From assembly GCA_016719925.1 (NCBI GenBank), contig JADJYC010000001.1:5275-69274 (forward strand): DNA of 64,000 bases, given 5' to 3'. The stretch's first letter is position 1. Every line of letters starts with the position of its first letter. The stretch comes from Crocinitomicaceae bacterium (GTDB taxonomy: Bacteria > Bacteroidota > Bacteroidia > Flavobacteriales_D > Crocinitomicaceae). Positions 36,293-47,229 of the stretch are shown here, piece by piece. The notes under the pieces are model-generated. The model was not told where the DNA came from, ran no database searches, and saw nothing but the letters and a program-made list of their open reading frames with translations. The translations under genes were made by a program, and so were the position numbers.

Positions 36293-38697
36293 TTAATAAA
36301 TAGATGGATATTTTTGAGGATCAGTTTCCTGCATCAGTTTATAAATTTCATCAAAAATAGTTTCCGGATTTGGTTTGGAAAAATAATCTCCGTCTGTTCC
36401 GTAAGCAGGTCTGTGATCTTTTGCAGAAATTGTTAATGGTTCAGAATCCAGATGGAAATATGCTTTTGTTTTACTAAAATCTGATCAAGCAGATATGCAG
36501 TTGCACCACTTTCCACATCTTCATCCACAATCACCAGTCTGTTTGTTTTTTTAAGAGATTTTGCAACATCTCCCGCAATGTCAAAAGGAATTAATGTTTG
36601 TGCATCAATCAGTTCAACAGAAACAGAAACTTCAGCCAATTGTCTGACAACATCCTGACAAATGTTGAATGTTGATCCGTAAGAAACAAGTGTAAGATCT
36701 GATCCTTCCTGCACTGTTTCTACAACTCCCAAAGGCTCATAGAATTCACCGTAATTTGAAATTGCTTTTTCTTTGATGCGGTATCCGTTCAAAGGTTCAA
36801 CAACTAAAGCGGCATCATCTGAAGCTAAAGGGTATTATAAAAACCGGCAGCTTTTGTCATGTTTCTGGGCACGCATACATACATGCCGCGAACAGCATTA
36901 ATGATCATCCCCATGGGTGAGCCTGAATGCCATACGCCTTCCAGGCGGTGACCACGTGTTGAAATAATTAAAGGAGCTTTTTGTCCGCCTTTGGTGCGGT
37001 ATTGAACTGTTGCAAGATCATCACTCATAATCTGAATTGCATACAACAGGTAATCCAGATATTGAATTTCAGCAATTGGTCTTAACCCTCTCATTGCAAG
37101 TCCTATTCCCTGACCAATAATTGTACATTCTCTGATTCCGGTATCAGAAACACGGATTTCTCCAAATTGTTCCTGCATGCCTTCCATACTCTGATTCACA
37201 CCGCCAATTTTTCCAACATCTTCACCAAAGCTGATTACTTCAGGATATTTATTAAAGTTTGCTTCAAAATTATTTCTCAGAATCAAACGTCCGTCAATCA
37301 TTTCATCTGCGCTGGTTTGTGCCTGAACGGGTTTATGTTGAGTGCAGACTGTGCAGATTGTGAATAGAGGTAAGAAGAATATTTATCGCTGTTTTCATTT
37401 GTTTTATTTTCAATGAATGCAATCAACTGTTGTTTTGCAGATGAACTTTCACCTCGCATATAACGCAGTGCTTTTTTAGCAGCAGCAAAAATATCACGCT
37501 TGATGGGATCCATTGTCTTGCGCAAATCTTCAGCGAGTTTTTGGATGAAAGATCCATTGGTACTTTCTGTTGACATTTGATTCAACAATTCGCAAACCAA
37601 CGTAACATCTGATTTTAACTGATCATTAAATTCTTTCCACGCTTCACTTTTTTGTTCACGTACAGTTTTTTTGCCTGCTCGTCAATTGCATTCAGTTCAT
37701 CCGGCGCAGCCATTTCCGTTTGCAGAATGAACTCTTTGAATTTTTCAATGCAGTCCATTTCATTTTCCCATTTCAAACGTTCAGCAGATTTATATCTTTC
37801 ATGTGAACCTGAAGTGGAATGGCCTTGCGGTTGATTTACTTCTTCAACGTGAATGAGAACCGGTACATGTTCTTCACGACAAATTTTTATCGCTTTTTCA
37901 TAGGTTGCACAAAGATCTGCATAATCCCATCCTTTGGTTTTGAAAATTTCATAACCCGGTTTGTCTTTAGTGCGCTGCATTCCTGATAATGCTTCAGAAA
38001 TACTTGATTTGGTTGTCTGATATTTTTTTGGAACTGAAATTCCGTATCCGTCATCCCATACTGAAATTGCAAAAGGAATCTGCAATACGCCTGCTGCATT
38101 AATTGATTCCCAGAAAGGACCTTCAGAAGTGCTGGCATCACCAATAGTTCCAAAGGCAACTTCATTTCCTTTGTTGGTGAAATTGGTCATGTGATGAAGT
38201 GCCTTGTTGTTTCTGTAAATTTTTGAAGCAAGTGCAAGTCCAACCAAACGGGGCATTTGACCACCGGTAGGAGAAATATCAGCAGAAGAATTTTTTTGCT
38301 GCATCAGATTTTTCCACGTTCCGTCTGCATTTAAACTGCGCGTAGAGTAGTGGCCTCCCATTTGTCTTCCGGCTGATGATGGTTCTTTCTCAACATCCGT
38401 ATGCGCATACAATGCCGCAAAATATTCTTTCACAGTAAGTGCTCCGATAGCCATCATAAAAGTCTGGTCACGGTAATAGCCTGATCTGAAATCACCATTG
38501 CGGAATTGTTTTGCCATTGCAAGCTGCGCGACTTCTTTTCCGTCACCAAAAATTCCAAACTTTGCTTTTCCTCCCAATACTTCTCTTCTGCCCAATAAAG
38601 AACATTCTCTTGAAATACGTGCAAGTCTGTAATCCTCTAATACTTCAGCAATGTATTTTTTGTCTGTCTGATTAAGTACATTTTGTGCCTGTGCCAT
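36293..38697 (-). CDS. 2-oxo acid dehydrogenase E1, fused alpha and beta (four frameshifts)
   Basis: Thiamine-diphosphate E1 of a branched-chain-type 2-oxo acid dehydrogenase complex, about 802 residues. Alpha part (residues 1-360): FRSGYYRDQTFMMAIG, AFGTIGDASTSEGPFWESIN with ThDP-site GDASTSEG, SVWDDGYGISVP, and HSTSGSHERYKSAERL. A linker (about 370-465) leads to the beta part: NPEVISFGEDVGKIGGV region, FGEIRVSDTGI and VVDEDVESGATAYL-type C-terminal block. Missing bases near 37668 (A), 37330 (A), 36833 (T) and 36480 (T) split it into five pieces; repair gives the fused form seen in flavobacteria. The end, HRPAYGTDGDYFSKPNPETI, is in the last piece. E2 and E3 are not in the window. Confidence 0.88.
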
Positions 38698-38811
38698 GCT
38701 GTGTGCTGTTTTGGACCTTAAAGTTAACGAAAATCAACGCAATCAAACTCCCTTGCAGGAAATTTGTTGGTAAGTCACTAACTGTGTTGATTAAAATGGA
38801 AATTTTTCTTA

Positions 38812-41192
38812 TCAGAATCTGTCTCCCTGACCTGAGCTGGACTCCTGAATGTTAGCCGCTTGTTTCAGTCTTCCGAACTTGTAATAGATACCTGCTTTGA
38901 ATGTGGTAAATTCATATTGACCTTTACTTGAATAAATAAAATTGCTGTAGTAATCAGTTGAATTACTTTTTGGCGGAATGATATTGGCAACATCCACATA
39001 TAATTGAACATCACCCTTTTTATATTTTTTTGTCACACGCAGTCCCCAGTTAGCTCTGACGTTGGATATAGACCAGGCTGAACCCCATCTCATTACATGC
39101 AGTGTATTCATGATACTGAAATCATTTTTCAGATTAAAAGTCAGATAAGAGTACGCACCAAAACTGATGGCAGAAAATTGATCGCGTTTGAATTCAGGTT
39201 TAAATTCATACATATTGTAACTGACCCAGAAAGAATTCCACCCGCTGAGCCATTTTTTTATCTGAACCGGAATATTCACATCAGCGCCGTATGATTGAGT
39301 AACCTTAGCATTCCAAGGTGTTGTAATACTTAAAAAACTGGAGTCATCAATGAATGAAATCTGAGAAATTGGATTTTGGGCATTCGAATAATAAACAGAA
39401 AAACTGTAGTTGTCAAAAAAGTCAAAATCGAATCCAAAACTTTGTTTAATGGATGGCTGTAAATAAGGATTTCCGTAAGAGATGCTCAAGCTGTCCTGCA
39501 GTTTTACAAAGGGATCATAATCTGAAAACTGCGGGCGGTTTACACCCGAATTGTAATACATTCTAATTCCAAGTTTATCATTTGGTTTGTAAAAAATACT
39601 GCCGTTTGGAAAAGGAAGAATATAAAGTGAATCAATAAATTGTTTATTCAGCGAATTGCTGTAACCGTTGAGTCCGGTGAACTCGCCGGTAATGCCGGCT
39701 CTGAAACTGAATCTGCTCCAGCTTTTGGTAATTTCGGCATAAACAGATCCAATTTTTTCTTTGTAATCATAAGAGTTCGAATAGAGGTTGTCTTCAATCC
39801 ATTGATCATTTTCACGGTTGTATTGATAATACGTTTTACTGTTTCTTAAATCACTGTAATAAATTCCGGTTTGAAGCACCCAGCCGGATGTATCAAAAAT
39901 ATGCTCGTAATTGATTTTTAATTCACCTGCCAGAGGCTGATCAAAAGATTCATTTTTAATGCTGAACTCTGAATTTAGTCCGCTGGATTCATTCGAGAAT
40001 GTGTTTGTAGCAGTACTGTTACTGCTGCCAATTTTGTGTGAAATATTCAGATTAAATTCCAGATTACTTTTATTCGAATCAGTTTCAATTTTATAATTGA
40101 GATATCCGCTGTTGTTCAGTCTTAAACCGGTTGGATCAGAAAAACCGCTTTTGTACGTTTCTAAGATATTTCCGGTGTAGTAAGAAGTCGAGTTGAAATT
40201 TTCACTTGAATTCATCCAGGAATGTCCCCTGAAACCAGCGCTTAATTTTTGTTTTTTATTTATGTGATAAGCTGCTTTCAGATTATATGACATAGAACCG
40301 TTCCAGCCTGTAAAATTACTGTTTGATGAAGTTGAACGGTCCTGATCATCTGTAGTAGTACCTTCTGTATTTGTATATCCGTTTCTCTGCGAATAATTGA
40401 TTCCGATGTTTGCGCTGGTAGAGAATTTTTTTCTTTTGATGTTGATGCCTGTATTAAATGTACCTGCCGGCATTAGTTGCGTGCTCAGTCCACCGGATGC
40501 ACTGATATTCATGTTGTACCCTTCCAGCGTAAAGTTTCTGGTGTAAATTTCTATGACGCCGTTTGAACTTCCCTGACCGCGGTATTTGGCTGACGGATTG
40601 GTAATAATCTCCATGCTTTCTATCATGTTTGCCGGAATAGCTTTCAGTTCATCGTTGGTAATAATAGGTTGTCTGTCAATTAAAATTAATGGAGTTCCCT
40701 TTCCAATAATTTCAATACTCTCTCCATCCGGTGATGTTAGTTTTGGTGAAGCAACTAGAATATCATAAAGTGAACTTAAAGTTTGAAGTGTTGTACCCTG
40801 AACATTGATTTTTATTCCGTCAATGGTTCGCTGAAATTCTGGTTTTTATAAACAATGTCAACGGTTTGAAGTGTCCGTTGTGATGAAAAACGGACAAGCG
40901 GAACAGAGATTAAAGATGGAGTGTATGAAAAAGGAATTATAGAATCTTTATATCCGGCCAGACTGATTTTGACATAATAATCTTTTCCCTCTTCCGCTTT
41001 GAATTCAGTTTGATAATAGGTACTGTCAATATATCCGCCTTTTACAAGTACTGAATCAGGCAGTGAATAAATAATAAATTGTCCAAACGGACTTGATGCG
41101 GAATCTACTTCAACATATCCTTCAAATTTTGTAAGCTGAGAGAATGAAGAGTGTGAACTGACAAGCAAAATTAAAAGGAGAACTATTCGCAT
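38812..41192 (-). CDS. Outer-membrane beta-barrel (TonB-receptor-like) protein (frameshift)
   Basis: An outer-membrane protein of about 793 residues. Signal peptide MRIVLLLILLVSSHSSFS, then a small carboxypeptidase-like beta domain (about 20-110), a plug-like region (DGIKINVQGTTLQTLSSLYDILVASP, then IEIIGKGTPLILIDRQPI and MIESMEIITNPSAKYRGQGSSN), and a long beta-barrel of alternating aromatic strands to the C-terminus. A missing A near 40840 splits it. It resembles outer-membrane beta-barrel receptors next door at 41365-43914 but is more divergent in the plug. Divergently transcribed from that gene. No ligand can be inferred. Confidence 0.82.
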
Positions 41193-41324
41193 GGTACAAA
41201 ATTAAATATGCGTTGCAACATTTAACGCACCTGTCTCTTAATATTTCTAAAAATGAAATGTTGAAGATAGAATAAATCAGTATGTTTTACTTCATCATTG
41301 AAATCAACCATTTATCCTAGCACC

Positions 41325-41355
41325 TTGCACAAGGAAATCAGAATAGGTAATTTTG
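41325..41355 (+). promoter_or_regulatory. Bacteroidota-type promoter, near-leaderless
   Basis: TTG at 41325-41327, 20 bases, TAATTTTG at 41348-41355. Expected start near 41361, about 4 bases before ATG 41365. Confidence 0.5.
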
Positions 41356-41364
41356 AACAAACTC

Positions 41365-43914
41365 ATGAAAATGTTTAAAGGCTTACTTACTGTTTTATTA
41401 CTTGTTTTTTCTGTTCAGATAATTGCACAACCTGGCGGCGGTGAACGGCCAAAAATTGGAACACTTACCGGTCAGGTGATTGAAGAAGTTTCTAAAAAAT
41501 CAATTCCGTACGCTAAAATTTTTCTGTTGAGTGTAAGAGACAGTGCTGTGGTTACCGGAGGTTTATCTGACAGTTTGGGTAATTTTTTAATTGAAGAAAT
41601 TCCCGCAGGGCCTTACATTGCCAAGATTACTTCTTTTGGATTTGCGCCGCTTTTCGTTGATTCATTATTTTTTAATCCCCAAAAACCAAGAATAGATTTA
41701 GGTAAAGTTTCTATGTCTGCAGATGCCAATCAATTAGGTGAAGTGGACGTTGTTTATGAACAACAGGAAGTAATTGCTCAAATAGACAAAAAGACTTTTA
41801 ATGTTGACAAACAGCTTACATCACAAGGAGGAACAGCACTTGATGTGCTGCAGAATATTCCGTCAATCACCATTGACATGGATGGTAACATCAGTTTACG
41901 CGGAAGTGCAAATGTCACCATTCTTATAGATGGCAGACCTTCAACAATAACAGGAAGCGGAAGACAGGGGGCACTTGCTTCCATTCCTGCAAGTTCAATT
42001 GAGTCCATTGAAGTAATCACAAATCCGTCTGCAAAATATGATCCGGATGGCATGTCCGGAATTATCAATATCGTCTTAAAGAAAAGTAAACTTAAAGGAT
42101 TCAACGGAAGTGTTGATCTCTCTGTAGAAAATGGAATTCCTGAATCATATTATGTTGACACCACAAATAAATTTTTAGGATTTGGTCACAACGCATCTGT
42201 CAACCTTGCTTACCGTAATAAAATTTTGAATGTTTATGGCGGGTACACTTCTAACTGGTATGAGGGCTGGAGAAATTTTGACCAAACTAATGAAACATTT
42301 TATGCTTCTGGTTATGAAAAACTGGAACAACATCGCACAGGAACACATTTGAGAAGAAGTCAGATGCTGAAATTCGGAACTGATTTTTATATCAATCCGA
42401 AAAATACAGTTGGATTTTCTTTCAACGGAAATATTGGTGCTGAAGAAAGAACAGGTGATATGTATTATTATCAGTCAGATAGTTCCGGTTTGTCAAATAT
42501 CTGGCAAAGAGTCAGTGATGATCCGGGAGATAAATACGGATATGACGGAAACATTTTCTGGGCAAAAAAATTCAATACTCCTGATCACAAATTGGATTTC
42601 AGTGCACAATACTCTGCCGGGCAAAGTACAGAACTGGGTTATTATACAGAGAATATTTACAACACTTCTGACACCGTTCTCTTTTTTCCGGGATCGCTGG
42701 ATCAGTTTGTTGAAGCAATAGATGGCAATTCAATAACAACCATTCAGCTGGATTATTTTCGTCCGCTGATGTTTGAAAAAAGTGTGGGTGACAGTTTGAT
42801 TCGAAAACATCCCGGAAAAATTGAAACAGGTGCAAAATCAACAATCCGTCAGGTAAGCCAGGATTATTATCAGGAAACTTTTGATGTTGCTGATGAAAAT
42901 TTGAATAACAAGTATGATTTTCAGGAACAGGTTCATGCTGTGTATGGAATTTTTGGTCAGGAGTTAGGAGGGACAACAGAACTTCCTGCATTAAAATATC
43001 AGATAGGTTTACGTGCAGAAATGGTGATGATCACATCTGAGGTAGATAAAGATCCTGTTGTTTATACCAACAACTATAGCTCACTTTATCCTTCATTGCA
43101 TCTGGTAAAACCACTGAATAAAACTACTGAGGTTACAATGAGCTACAGCCGAAGAGTGAACAGGCCGGGATTGCAGTCACTCAACCCTTTTCCAAAGTAT
43201 ACAGACCCTTTTAATCTAATGGTTGGTAATCCAAAACTACTGCCTGAATATATAAACAGCGTAGAAGCAGGATTTGGTTCTTATAACAAAACACTGACTG
43301 TTACCGGTTCATTTTATTTCAGATACATGACAGATATGATTCAGCGTGTAAGAAGCATTGATTCAGCAGGAGTTGCAAGAGTTACCTGGTCAAACGTGGA
43401 TGAAGCGCAGTTTATTGGTGCTGATCTGATGTTTATTTACAAACCATTCAAATGGTGGAAAATGACTTTATCGGCAAATTTCTCACAGACATATATTAAT
43501 TCGACATCAGGTGACGCTGATTTGAATAACAGCGGCTTCAGCTGGTCATCCAACATGAATCAGACATTTACTTTCAGCAAAGGATGGAGCGGACAGATCA
43601 CTGGTTTCTACAGATCACCCATGGTCTTAACTCAGGGCAGATCAAGACCAATGTACAGTATGGATCTGGCAATTAGAAAAACTTTTCTGAAAGACAAAAT
43701 GTATGTGAATTTTAAAGTCGCTGATGTATTCAACACCAGACAATTTGGTTACCTAACTGAACAGCCGGGAATTTTTACGAGCGAAGGTTTATGGAAACAC
43801 CAGTCAAGAAGATTTACAATTTCTATCGGATATAATTTCGGTACTGCTGATCCGGACAGAAAAAAGAAAGTACGTGAAGGAGGATCAGGTGAAGGGGGAG
43901 ATATGGGAATGTAA
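41365..43914 (+). CDS. Outer-membrane beta-barrel (TonB-dependent receptor family) protein
   Basis: An outer-membrane protein of about 849 residues. ATG 41365 gives signal peptide MKMFKGLLTVLLLVFSVQIIAQ; a TTG at 41353 lies in a promoter box and is less likely. A carboxypeptidase-like regulatory domain (LTGQVIEEVSKKSIPYAKIFLL to about residue 105) precedes the plug (DVLQNIPSITIDMDGNISLRGSANVTILIDGRP and SIESIEVITNPSAKYDPDGMSGIINIVLKK), then a 22-strand-type barrel ending with aromatic-rich strands and a Gly-rich tail. Intact over its length. A paralogue of the divergent gene to the left. Substrate unknown. Confidence 0.88.
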   Translation: MKMFKGLLTVLLLVFSVQIIAQPGGGERPKIGTLTGQVIEEVSKKSIPYAKIFLLSVRDSAVVTGGLSDSLGNFLIEEIPAGPYIAKITSFGFAPLFVDSLFFNPQKPRIDLGKVSMSADANQLGEVDVVYEQQEVIAQIDKKTFNVDKQLTSQGGTALDVLQNIPSITIDMDGNISLRGSANVTILIDGRPSTITGSGRQGALASIPASSIESIEVITNPSAKYDPDGMSGIINIVLKKSKLKGFNGSVDLSVENGIPESYYVDTTNKFLGFGHNASVNLAYRNKILNVYGGYTSNWYEGWRNFDQTNETFYASGYEKLEQHRTGTHLRRSQMLKFGTDFYINPKNTVGFSFNGNIGAEERTGDMYYYQSDSSGLSNIWQRVSDDPGDKYGYDGNIFWAKKFNTPDHKLDFSAQYSAGQSTELGYYTENIYNTSDTVLFFPGSLDQFVEAIDGNSITTIQLDYFRPLMFEKSVGDSLIRKHPGKIETGAKSTIRQVSQDYYQETFDVADENLNNKYDFQEQVHAVYGIFGQELGGTTELPALKYQIGLRAEMVMITSEVDKDPVVYTNNYSSLYPSLHLVKPLNKTTEVTMSYSRRVNRPGLQSLNPFPKYTDPFNLMVGNPKLLPEYINSVEAGFGSYNKTLTVTGSFYFRYMTDMIQRVRSIDSAGVARVTWSNVDEAQFIGADLMFIYKPFKWWKMTLSANFSQTYINSTSGDADLNNSGFSWSSNMNQTFTFSKGWSGQITGFYRSPMVLTQGRSRPMYSMDLAIRKTFLKDKMYVNFKVADVFNTRQFGYLTEQPGIFTSEGLWKHQSRRFTISIGYNFGTADPDRKKKVREGGSGEGGDMGM

Positions 43915-43934
43915 CTGAATTCAACTTTTAAATT

Positions 43935-44635
43935 ATGCCTTTAATTGACAGCGTATATATTGTTACCGGAGGAACTTCCGGCATAGGAAAAGAAATTGCC
44001 AGAGAGCTGGTCATAAACTTTGCTACAGTTATTATTACAGGAAGAGATAAAACTAAATTGAAATCTGTTGCCAAAGAAATAAATGCAATTTATTATCATG
44101 CTGATGTGACAGATGATGTACAGATAAATTCTCTTTTCAATTATACCCTGCGCAAATTCGGCAGATTAGATGGAATTATCAATAATGCAGGAATTGGTGA
44201 CTGGTGTCCGGTGGAAGAGGTTACACGGAAGCGGTTGCAAAATGTATTTGATGTGAATGTGTATGGTGCCGCAATGATGACCGCACGTGCGGCGGTTCAT
44301 TTCAAAAAACAGAAAAAGGTGATATTGTCAATATTGCTTCTACAGCTTCAGCAAAAGGTTATGCAAACGGAACTATTTATGCAGCGTCAAAATTTGCTTT
44401 GAGAGGAATGACACAATGCTGGCAGGCAGAATTGAGGCCTTATAATATCCGGGTGATTCAGGTAAATCCGTCAGAAGTTCCAACTGCATTTGGTAAGGCT
44501 GACAGAATTGAAAAAGAGCCTGAAGAAAACAAACTCACTCCGGTTGAAATTGCCCAGGTTGTTATTTCTGCATTGAAAATGGACAACAGAGGATTTATAC
44601 CTGAAGTAAATGTTTTTGCTACGAACCCGTTTTAA
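43935..44635 (+). CDS. Short-chain dehydrogenase/reductase (frameshift)
   Basis: An SDR of about 233 residues. The NAD(P) motif VYIVTGGTSGIGKEIAREL is at residues 7-25, NNAG at about 84-87, and the catalytic TIYAASKFAL (Tyr and Lys) near 155-164, with the Ser in STASAKG just before. A missing A near 44323 splits the gene between KKQKKG and DIVNIASTASAKGYANG. The reduced compound is unknown. Ends about 235 bases before the next gene on the other strand. Confidence 0.85.
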
Positions 44636-44860
44636 TCAAAAGTTTCTCAGCCAGCGAGGATTTTCCACCTAATTTTAAAAGTCCGCCGTCAATTCCCTGA
44701 CGTGATTTACTTTTCTGCCCTGTGCGGCGCATTGATTTGTGTAAATTGTACATAACTCATAATTTTCTTCACTGAAGTTAAATACAAAGAGCGTACCGAT
44801 TTGTTCAAACTGTGTGAAAACGGCGGTTGATTGATTAAACGGAGTAATTGGAATATTGAT
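44619..44860 (-). other. Possible short gene or gene remnant
   Basis: No complete gene fits the gap between the SDR and the next gene. On the minus strand a frame reads FTQFEQIGTLFVFNFSEENY without a start, then shifts into SKSRQGIDGGLLKLGGKSSL and ends at a stop inside the SDR 3' end. One indel would join the two into a protein of about 75 residues. No family is recognised. It may be a small gene hit by an indel or a leftover of a lost gene. Confidence 0.25.
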
Positions 44861-44870
44861 CGCGACGCAA

Positions 44871-45362
44871 TCAGACTACATCATCAATAACCTGCTGATT
44901 GATCTGAACCGGAGCAGCATTTCTAACTGCCTGAACCAGATTAACAATACAAAATGCCAGCATAATTATTGCATAGAGAATAAGAACAGGTCCAAATTCA
45001 TCAAAATCCGCTGAACCTGGGTCACCAAGCGGGACAAGTGTTGCCAGAAAAAATAATCCGGAAATGCTCAGACCAATTATACTCATCACTTTAGCAGTTA
45101 ATCTTTTGATGTTTTTTAAAGTAAATGAAAAAGTCAGAATGTAAAACAGGATGCAGATGAGTCCGGTGATTGCACCGTATTGTGTAATCTCTTTCAGTTC
45201 ATAGTAATAATAACTGTCATAAATAGAAGAGTATGAATCATAATCATACAGCGTTTCCATCCACATGGCAAAATCTACTTCTTCATACCAGTTAATAAAA
45301 TATCCGGTCAAAATCATTAGAAGTACAGTAACTATAAGTGATGTTACATAAAGTGCTTTCAT
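44871..45362 (-). CDS. Hypothetical four-helix membrane protein
   Basis: A 163-residue membrane protein with four hydrophobic segments (about residues 5-22, 62-80, 94-115 and 128-145). Residues 24-55 are rich in Tyr, Asp and Ser (NWYEEVDFAMWMETLYDYDS) and may form an outside loop. No family recognised. Divergent from the lipoprotein gene at 45441, sharing a short intergenic region. Confidence 0.55.
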   Translation of the reverse strand: MKALYVTSLIVTVLLMILTGYFINWYEEVDFAMWMETLYDYDSYSSIYDSYYYYELKEITQYGAITGLICILFYILTFSFTLKNIKRLTAKVMSIIGLSISGLFFLATLVPLGDPGSADFDEFGPVLILYAIIMLAFCIVNLVQAVRNAAPVQINQQVIDDVV

Positions 45363-45414
45363 GTCTTTTAAAGTTTGGTGCGAATATAAAAAGATCCTGT
45401 AAAAAAGAGGTTTT

Positions 45415-45422
45415 TATATTTG
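45415..45422 (+). promoter_or_regulatory. -7 box upstream of the tandem lipoprotein genes
   Basis: TATATTTG fits TAnnTTTG and lies 18 bases before ATG 45441. The in-frame TTG at 45420 overlaps this box, which is why ATG 45441 was chosen as the start. Confidence 0.5.
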
Positions 45423-45440
45423 TACTTCATTTTCTGGTTG

Positions 45441-45992
45441 ATGAAATTCTTTTATTGTTTCAGTCTGATTGTATTCATCTTTTATTCCTGTCAGGGAGAA
45501 AGCAATTCCTGCATTAATACCAGTATAGAAACGTTCAATCAGTTTATGGGGTTTCATGCCGGAAGTACAGAAAAAGATATCTACACCAATCTGGGCATTG
45601 CATCTGAAAAACATTACAGCACTGATTCAACAAAACTAATTTACGGCTATTTGTATAAACGCGATGTACCTATTGCTGTTGTGGTAAATTCACATTCAAA
45701 ATTTGTAGAATCTGTCATGATGGAAGTGCTGACCTTTGGTGATGAATTCACATCAGATCTGAACGAGGCAAAAGATTTTTACAAACTGGACAGTTGTGAA
45801 ACGCGTTTTTTTGGAATGACGGAAAATCAGATAAAATCTGGTTTTGATGGAGATCCGGAAAGAAAAACGGAAAACGGCGGAATTATTTTGTTGAATTACT
45901 GTAGTTCAGACTACAAAACTTGTATTACTTTTAAACTTTATCCGGAACAGGGAAATATCTGTTCTACAATAATTTTGAGTTGGAATCATTAA
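45441..45992 (+). CDS. Hypothetical lipoprotein, paralogue of the next gene
   Basis: A lipoprotein of about 183 residues. Hydrophobic N-terminus and lipobox ending FYSC (Cys about residue 17). Core has the pattern FFGMTENQIKSGF and TFKLYPEQGNICS, shared with the next gene (FFGMTYAEVTKIM and NFKFYPEQAEMCS), so the two are tandem paralogues. The domain is about 160 residues with two conserved Cys (SCETRFF and ICS) that could form a disulfide. No function is known to me. Promoter box just upstream. Confidence 0.7.
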   Translation: MKFFYCFSLIVFIFYSCQGESNSCINTSIETFNQFMGFHAGSTEKDIYTNLGIASEKHYSTDSTKLIYGYLYKRDVPIAVVVNSHSKFVESVMMEVLTFGDEFTSDLNEAKDFYKLDSCETRFFGMTENQIKSGFDGDPERKTENGGIILLNYCSSDYKTCITFKLYPEQGNICSTIILSWNH

Positions 45993-46005
45993 AAATCAAG
46001 AATAA

Positions 46006-46635
46006 ATGAAAATTGCTAAAAATTTAAGAAACGTCTGGTTTGTTGCGGCTATTGCATCGGTTTCTATGTTTTCAGTTGCGTGTGGCGGAGATAATTCTTC
46101 TACAACAACTACAACCGAAAACAAAGATTCGATTACGGATGGTAAAAAAGGTTGTGACAAAAACAGTGCTGAAGACTGGGATAATTTCCTGGGTATTGAG
46201 TATGGAACAAATGAACTTGCACTGGAAGCAACTCTTGGAAAATTTACAGGTGGAGAATACACAGCAGATTCATCTGCGTTTATCTATTATTTCAAACGTG
46301 TTGAAAATGCGCCTGTAACTGTATGGGTAAATGGTAAAACAGGTGATGTTGAAACCATTTTTATGGAAATTTTAGGATATGAACAATATTTCCAAACTGA
46401 TCTGGAAGCCGGAATCAAAGAATTCAATATTCAGGATTGTGATGCCCGTTTCTTTGGTATGACCTATGCTGAAGTAACAAAAATTATGGGTAAACCATCA
46501 GCTGATGAAACGCTGGAAGGCGGAGTAAAATCAATCAGTTATGATTCTAAAAACTTCAAATATTCCGTGAACTTTAAATTTTATCCTGAACAGGCAGAAA
46601 TGTGTTCGTCTATTTCAGTGAATTGGTTTTATTAG
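46006..46635 (+). CDS. Hypothetical lipoprotein, paralogue of the previous gene
   Basis: A 209-residue lipoprotein. The N-terminus has a lipobox ending SVAC followed by a Thr/Asn-rich linker (about residues 30-45). Core: DNFLGIEYGTNELALEATLGKFTGG, then YYFKRVENAPVTVWVNGKTGDVETIFMEI, CDARFFGMTYAEVTKIMGKPS, NFKFYPEQAEMCSSISV. It shares the CxxRFFGMT and FKxYPEQ patterns with the gene 13 bases upstream, so the pair arose by duplication. Ends at a terminator. Confidence 0.7.
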   Translation: MKIAKNLRNVWFVAAIASVSMFSVACGGDNSSTTTTTENKDSITDGKKGCDKNSAEDWDNFLGIEYGTNELALEATLGKFTGGEYTADSSAFIYYFKRVENAPVTVWVNGKTGDVETIFMEILGYEQYFQTDLEAGIKEFNIQDCDARFFGMTYAEVTKIMGKPSADETLEGGVKSISYDSKNFKYSVNFKFYPEQAEMCSSISVNWFY

Positions 46636-46657
46636 AATTTAGAAATTAGATAGTATG

Positions 46658-46688
46658 AAAAGGATCCGGATAACCGGGTCCTTTTTTT
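46658..46688. terminator. Intrinsic terminator between convergent genes
   Basis: Stem AAAAGGATCCGG with loop ATAA and complementary arm CCGGGTCCTTTT (one G-U pair) followed by a T-tract. It ends the lipoprotein transcript; the short A-run on the other side gives weaker support in the minus direction. Confidence 0.75.
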
Positions 46689-47119
46689 TATGCCGAATAA
46701 TCCGCAATCTCTGAGAGTGCAGTCTTGCTTTTTTTGAATTCTCCATCACCTCTTCCACACAACTTACCATTTGAATCTGTGAGAATAGCTGACCCTTTAA
46801 AAACAACTCCGTCAAAAGAAACAAAAGTACCTTTGGCAGTAAGCACACCCTCAGTTACCGGTCTGGTCAGACTAATAGTAAAATTGGTAGTCAGAATAAA
46901 AAAATCATCAACCTGACTTTGACAGGCAAAATAAGCTGCATCATCCAGTAATTTGAAATAAACAGATCCATGTACCGCCATGCCGCCATGGAAATAACTT
47001 GAGTCGATGGGCAAAGAAATACTGCATGACTTATCAGCTATTTCAATCGAAATGTTTTTATAAAAATCATGAATAGGGGCTTTTTGATAAAGCCGTTTTA
47101 ATCTTTCAAAATGATTCAT
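46688..47119 (-). CDS. PaaI-family thioesterase
   Basis: A hotdog-fold thioesterase of about 143 residues. The family motif HGGMAVHGSVYFKLLDDAAYFA (about residues 45-66), with the Gly/His loop and Asp on the hotdog helix, is visible. The sheet that follows (DFFILTTNFTISLTRPVTEG) also matches. PaaI-type enzymes hydrolyse aryl or medium-chain acyl-CoA. ATG 47119 (MNHFERL) is preferred to the upstream TTG at 47137. Convergent with the lipoprotein operon. Confidence 0.8.
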   Translation of the reverse strand: MNHFERLKRLYQKAPIHDFYKNISIEIADKSCSISLPIDSSYFHGGMAVHGSVYFKLLDDAAYFACQSQVDDFFILTTNFTISLTRPVTEGVLTAKGTFVSFDGVVFKGSAILTDSNGKLCGRGDGEFKKSKTALSEIADYSA

Positions 47120-47164
47120 TCGTGTTGCCTTTTTCAAGGTTAGGATATAAAAGTAAAAAAAGGG

Positions 47165-47194
47165 TTTGAAAAGAATCTGAAATAATTAATTTCG
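47165..47194 (+). promoter_or_regulatory. Candidate promoter of the aconitase gene
   Basis: TTTG at 47165-47168 and TAATTTCG at 47187-47194, a one-mismatch -7 box, separated by 18 bases. Leader to ATG 47230 is about 30 bases. Confidence 0.4.
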
Positions 47195-47229
47195 CAGATA
47201 CATAACACCAAACTATAAACGATCTGACT

